From Thermodesulfatator sp. (GTDB lineage: Bacteria > Desulfobacterota > Thermodesulfobacteria > Thermodesulfobacteriales > Thermodesulfobacteriaceae), in assembly GCA_003978075.1 (NCBI GenBank), contig QOAM01000094.1, positions 1 through 18,198 of the forward strand: a stretch of 18,198 nucleotides of DNA, read 5' to 3'. Below are positions 15,034-18,198 of the stretch, piece after piece. Under the pieces are notes generated by a model. It did no database searches. It saw nothing but the letters and a program-made list of their open reading frames with translations, and had not been told where the DNA came from. Within the stretch, counting starts at the first letter, position 1, and every line of letters begins with the position of its first letter. The position numbers and the translations under genes are program-made.

Positions 15034-16370
15034 TCCTTGAGGAAGGAGGGAAGCCCGCTAGCTTCCCGGGGTCCGATCACGATCTCCCAGTCGGGAAGCT
15101 CATCTTCGAGCTCCCCTTTTATTCCCGCCAAATATCCGGGAATGACCAGCTTCCGGTGTTTGACTTTCTCCGCAATGCCGCACTTTTTTACAAACTCCGC
15201 AATAGTGTCTGCTCCGAATTTCCCGGCGGCCCAGGCGGTGAGCACGGAAAGCCCCTCGGTATCCTTGATGAGAAGCCAAGAAGGTACCCGGCTCCCTTCT
15301 ACCTCCCCGGAGACAATAAAATAGGTGAGGGCAAAATTGCAGGTAATGAGCACCGGAGAGTTCTCGTCCGGACCGTTGATGGGATAGATCCCCTCCTCCA
15401 CCACCAAGGGCTTTTGGGGATCGGTAAAGATATTCATGCGTTCCACGAAGAGCGGAAAGAGTACATCCGGCCGAAAATCCGAGAGGATGACCGCCCCCGC
15501 ATACTTGGGGATGAGCACTCCCGCCAAGATGGCCTCGGAAAGAAAGTCCCGGGCGTAACGATAGGGGAAGGTGATCGTGGGGAAGCCGAAGGGTTTAAAG
15601 CGCTTCTTGATGGCCGCCCGACGTACGATCACCTGATCTTCGTAAAGTTCCCGCACGCTGCGGGCCCCGGTATCCAGCACCAGATCCTTTAGCCCCAGCT
15701 TGAGAAGCTCCTCGGAGACCCGGGCTGTCTCTCCGAGATTCTCTCCCTTTACCGCCAGGGCGGCCTTTTTTTCCTTGGCCAGCTCCCCCATCTCCTTGAA
15801 ATTGTCCAGGGTGGCGGCATAAAGGAGAGGGCGATGCTCTCCACAGAGATCACAGGCCTCGGCTAGGGCCCCTCGGTCTTTACTCATGAGGACCAGTATC
15901 GCTTCCGGAAGTTCCTCCCGCACCCGTTTTACCAAGGATAAAAAGGCCTCCTTATTTCCGTTCGTCTCCTCTATGGCCACTATCTGTGGCTCGAGCTGAA
16001 GCCCTACCCTCTCCCACCGGCAATTTCGGAAAGCCGTCAGCCGGCGAGCCACTTCTTCTTCCCCCATGTCGGTAGCCACACGCACCCCTATCGCCGTGGG
16101 GTTCTCAAAGCGCTTTTCGTGCCGGAAAAGGACCGTCTCCCCTCCTAGCTTTACCTGATGCTCTCCGCTTCCTAAGATCACCGTGCGAATGGGGGGAGCC
16201 GAGGCCTCGGCAATCTCTTCCTTTACCGCCGGATCCACATGGGGACACTTGTCTATCTCTGCCTGCCCTGCGGCCACCTTCATGGCAAAGGCCAGACAGG
16301 TAGGAAAGCCGCAATCCCCACAGTTGGTCTTGGGCAACTTTTGCATTATCTGGATACCGGTAAGTCCCAT
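15018..16370 (-). CDS. acsC: Corrinoid/iron-sulfur protein large (gamma) subunit
   Basis: AcsC (CdhE in archaea) is the large subunit of the corrinoid iron-sulfur protein, which carries the methyl group from AcsE to acetyl-CoA synthase. The 450-residue length is as expected. The N-terminal 4Fe-4S domain is complete (C17, C20, C25, C42: NCGDCGFPTC…KCP). A TIM barrel follows (HEKRFENPTAIGVRV, EETNGNKEAFLSLV), then the C-terminal cobalamin-binding Rossmann domain (GVLIPKYAGAVILSDF; TCNFALTYFIVSGEV). The ATG at 16370 has GGAGGAGG immediately upstream and sits 15 bp after the acsB stop. The small subunit gene acsD, with which it must pair, is not in this window. Confidence 0.96.
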   Translation of the reverse strand: MGLTGIQIMQKLPKTNCGDCGFPTCLAFAMKVAAGQAEIDKCPHVDPAVKEEIAEASAPPIRTVILGSGEHQVKLGGETVLFRHEKRFENPTAIGVRVATDMGEEEVARRLTAFRNCRWERVGLQLEPQIVAIEETNGNKEAFLSLVKRVREELPEAILVLMSKDRGALAEACDLCGEHRPLLYAATLDNFKEMGELAKEKKAALAVKGENLGETARVSEELLKLGLKDLVLDTGARSVRELYEDQVIVRRAAIKKRFKPFGFPTITFPYRYARDFLSEAILAGVLIPKYAGAVILSDFRPDVLFPLFVERMNIFTDPQKPLVVEEGIYPINGPDENSPVLITCNFALTYFIVSGEVEGSRVPSWLLIKDTEGLSVLTAWAAGKFGADTIAEFVKKCGIAEKVKHRKLVIPGYLAGIKGELEDELPDWEIVIGPREASGLPSFLKEWKAA

Positions 16371-16385
16371 CGCCTCCTCCCTTCT

Positions 16386-18198
16386 TTACATCAGAGGTTC
16401 TAACTCAAGCACCGGGTGCTTGACCTTCTCGATCCACTCCTTGACCTCCTGCTCGGTGTTGGCCACGGTTTCATCGGCGATCTTGTCTATGAGGTCCGGG
16501 ATGCCCAATTCCTCCGCCCGCTTCTGAAGGCGCTCCTTGAGCTCCTCCTTGAGCATCTTGGGCATCCACACTACCCTCTTGAGCCCTCCCTCCGCCAAGA
16601 GAAATTTGCGCGAAGTGATGTAGTGCTTGGAAACCCCCATAAAGCCCGGGGTCACTTGACCCCCTCCCACCATACCGGCCATGGTGGAAAACTTCATCCC
16701 CGTGGGGGTCATCCCCATGTAATCTCGATTGACGATCATGACCCCGTTTACTGAAGGCAGCACCGCCGCAATGCACTCGAAACAACCGCAGGCCGTCATG
16801 GGATCCACCAGGATGCTGTAAAGACTCACCCGCTCCACCTTGCCCCGGCTGGCCTTCTTCACAAATTCGTTGATCCCCGAAAACTGCCCCAGGCGTTCGT
16901 CCAGCAGTTCACCCTTTTCAATAGGCTGATTGGGACCGGTGGGGTTGAGCTCGTAACAGGCCTTTCCATCCAGCCAGTTGTAGGCCCCGCACATGCCTAT
17001 GCGCTCCGGGGTGATCACACACACATGAGTGGGAGCGAAACTCTGGCAAAGGGTACAGGAGTAGTAGATGTCCACGCTCTCGTCGGTCATACCCGCGATA
17101 CGGGCATCGCGCTTGGCATAGACCTCTTTAGCTATCTCGAGGATCTCCTTAACCTTGTCCTCTTCGGTGTAGATGGTGACCTGACACTTGTCCACGATGG
17201 CCCCGAACTCCTGGCGCATTTTGGCATAGAGGATCCGACCGATGTGCTTGAAGAGGAAGCCCTTTTCCGCGGCCTGCTTGCTGATCCTCAGCCACATGAT
17301 ATTGCGCTGTCCTACATGCATGATGCCTTGAGCATAGTTGATGAGATGGTGGAACTGGCGCTCCAGGATGGGCTCGAAATCCTCCTGCATGTTGGCCCCG
17401 GCTACCTCCACCACCACGGCAAAGGGCAACCGATAGGGGGGGCCCTGAAGCCCCAGCTTTTCCACCTCGTTGATCTCCGGGCCGATGACCTCGATCTTTC
17501 CGTCCTCCACCTCTTCTAACGACTTGGAAAGCAAGAGTTCCACCGCCAGGGTCCGGCCACCGCCACACTCCAAATAGAGATCGTCCTTGCGCACCCGCTC
17601 GCCCTCAAAGGCCGGAGCATAGGCCACCGGAATGTCCAGCTTCACTGTGGTCACCTTGAGGCCCCGCACCTCGATGGCCCGGTCCACAATCTCCTCGTGG
17701 GGCACCTTGGAGACCACATGCTCGTACATACAGATCCCGTAAGGGCGAATCTCCGGCTCGTCCCAGTCGGAGATCACCGGAAAGCCCCAGTTGATGGCCC
17801 CGGCTCCGTTGGCGTACCACTCCTCGGAAATGGGTCCAAAGGTGATGGCGAAGGCGAAGGTTCGATCCTTGTTGTAAAGGAGATTGCCCATGTAGTCTCC
17901 GGGCTTGATCCCCCCGAAGGCCATGGCCACCCGACAAGCGAATCCGATGGCAAAGACCACCGAGGTATAGTCCGGACCGAAGGGGATAAGACGGGTAGGC
18001 CAGCCGAGCTGCACCCCCGCCTCCTTGAGCATCAAAGGCATGTAGCGCCCGTCGGTATGGTGGTGCATGAATACATAGAGGTTCTTTTCCTGAAGCTCCT
18101 GAGCGATGCGTACGGCGGTCTCCTTGTCCGGAGGAGCCCCCAGGATGGCGGCAAAGCCCGGAGCCGTCCCGTCCACAAACTCCACCCCCCGCTTCCGA
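16386..18198 (-). CDS. acsB: Acetyl-CoA synthase (CODH/ACS alpha subunit), 5' end off the window
   Basis: AcsB condenses CO, the corrinoid-bound methyl group and CoA into acetyl-CoA at its nickel-iron A-cluster. About 604 codons are seen and the frame is open to the right edge; the first methionine-type codon at 18185 is internal, since the residues before it (RKRG) continue the family alignment. About 120-130 N-terminal residues, belonging to the CODH-contacting domain, are missing. The A-cluster ligands are all visible: the cysteines in YYSCTLCQSFAP, HVCVITPERIGMCGAYNW, and the CGC motif in MTACGCFECI that holds the distal nickel. The end HPVLELEPLM matches the family's conserved C-terminus. 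It is the first gene of the operon visible here; promoter and any CODH gene lie outside. Confidence 0.97.
   Translation of the reverse strand, partial: RKRGVEFVDGTAPGFAAILGAPPDKETAVRIAQELQEKNLYVFMHHHTDGRYMPLMLKEAGVQLGWPTRLIPFGPDYTSVVFAIGFACRVAMAFGGIKPGDYMGNLLYNKDRTFAFAITFGPISEEWYANGAGAINWGFPVISDWDEPEIRPYGICMYEHVVSKVPHEEIVDRAIEVRGLKVTTVKLDIPVAYAPAFEGERVRKDDLYLECGGGRTLAVELLLSKSLEEVEDGKIEVIGPEINEVEKLGLQGPPYRLPFAVVVEVAGANMQEDFEPILERQFHHLINYAQGIMHVGQRNIMWLRISKQAAEKGFLFKHIGRILYAKMRQEFGAIVDKCQVTIYTEEDKVKEILEIAKEVYAKRDARIAGMTDESVDIYYSCTLCQSFAPTHVCVITPERIGMCGAYNWLDGKACYELNPTGPNQPIEKGELLDERLGQFSGINEFVKKASRGKVERVSLYSILVDPMTACGCFECIAAVLPSVNGVMIVNRDYMGMTPTGMKFSTMAGMVGGGQVTPGFMGVSKHYITSRKFLLAEGGLKRVVWMPKMLKEELKERLQKRAEELGIPDLIDKIADETVANTEQEVKEWIEKVKHPVLELEPLM

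Noticed and set aside
1..18198. CRISPR arrays, tRNA genes, prophage or integrase genes
   Set aside because: No regularly spaced repeats, cloverleaf sequences, att-type repeats or phage proteins were seen on either strand.

Overview
The window looks like a chromosomal segment of an anaerobic, CO2-fixing, probably thermophilic bacterium related to the Thermodesulfobacteria or deep Desulfobacterota. This is inferred from protein style and gene content: Wood-Ljungdahl genes, a selenocysteine formate dehydrogenase, ferrous-iron uptake, outer-membrane proteins and a type A RNase P RNA. No 16S or tRNA gene is present to confirm it.

Left part (1-5470), plus strand. An IS21-family element runs in from the left edge (3' end of istB and the right terminal repeats, ending near 388). 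After an AT-rich regulatory gap with a 31-bp near-perfect direct repeat comes an iron operon: feoA, a second feoA and feoB overlap one another, followed by a coiled-coil outer-membrane porin and the truncated start of a TonB-dependent receptor. Immediately downstream is rnpB, with its own promoter.

Middle part (5469-9229). Four stand-alone genes follow: a membrane-anchored FAM173-like methyltransferase (minus), the redox-regulated chaperone Hsp33 (plus), a polytopic membrane protein of unknown function (minus), and a membrane-anchored HDOD protein (plus).

Right part (9258-18198), minus strand. A carbon-fixation operon is read from right to left: acsB (5' end outside the window), acsC, an MNT nucleotidyltransferase, a HEPN protein, acsE, and a 1366-residue formate dehydrogenase. 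The last gene is interrupted by an in-frame TGA at 10895-10893 that is almost certainly selenocysteine: the active-site context is ARV-U-HAPSVAGL and a textbook bacterial SECIS hairpin follows. Formate dehydrogenase supplies formate to the methyl branch. AcsE moves the methyl group from methyl-tetrahydrofolate to the corrinoid protein containing AcsC, and AcsB makes acetyl-CoA. The two most unusual points are a complete HEPN/MNT toxin-antitoxin-like pair stitched without gaps into this core operon, and the very large fusion architecture of the selenoprotein formate dehydrogenase (2Fe-2S ferredoxin, GltD-type flavoprotein, two 4Fe-4S clusters, molybdopterin catalytic domain).
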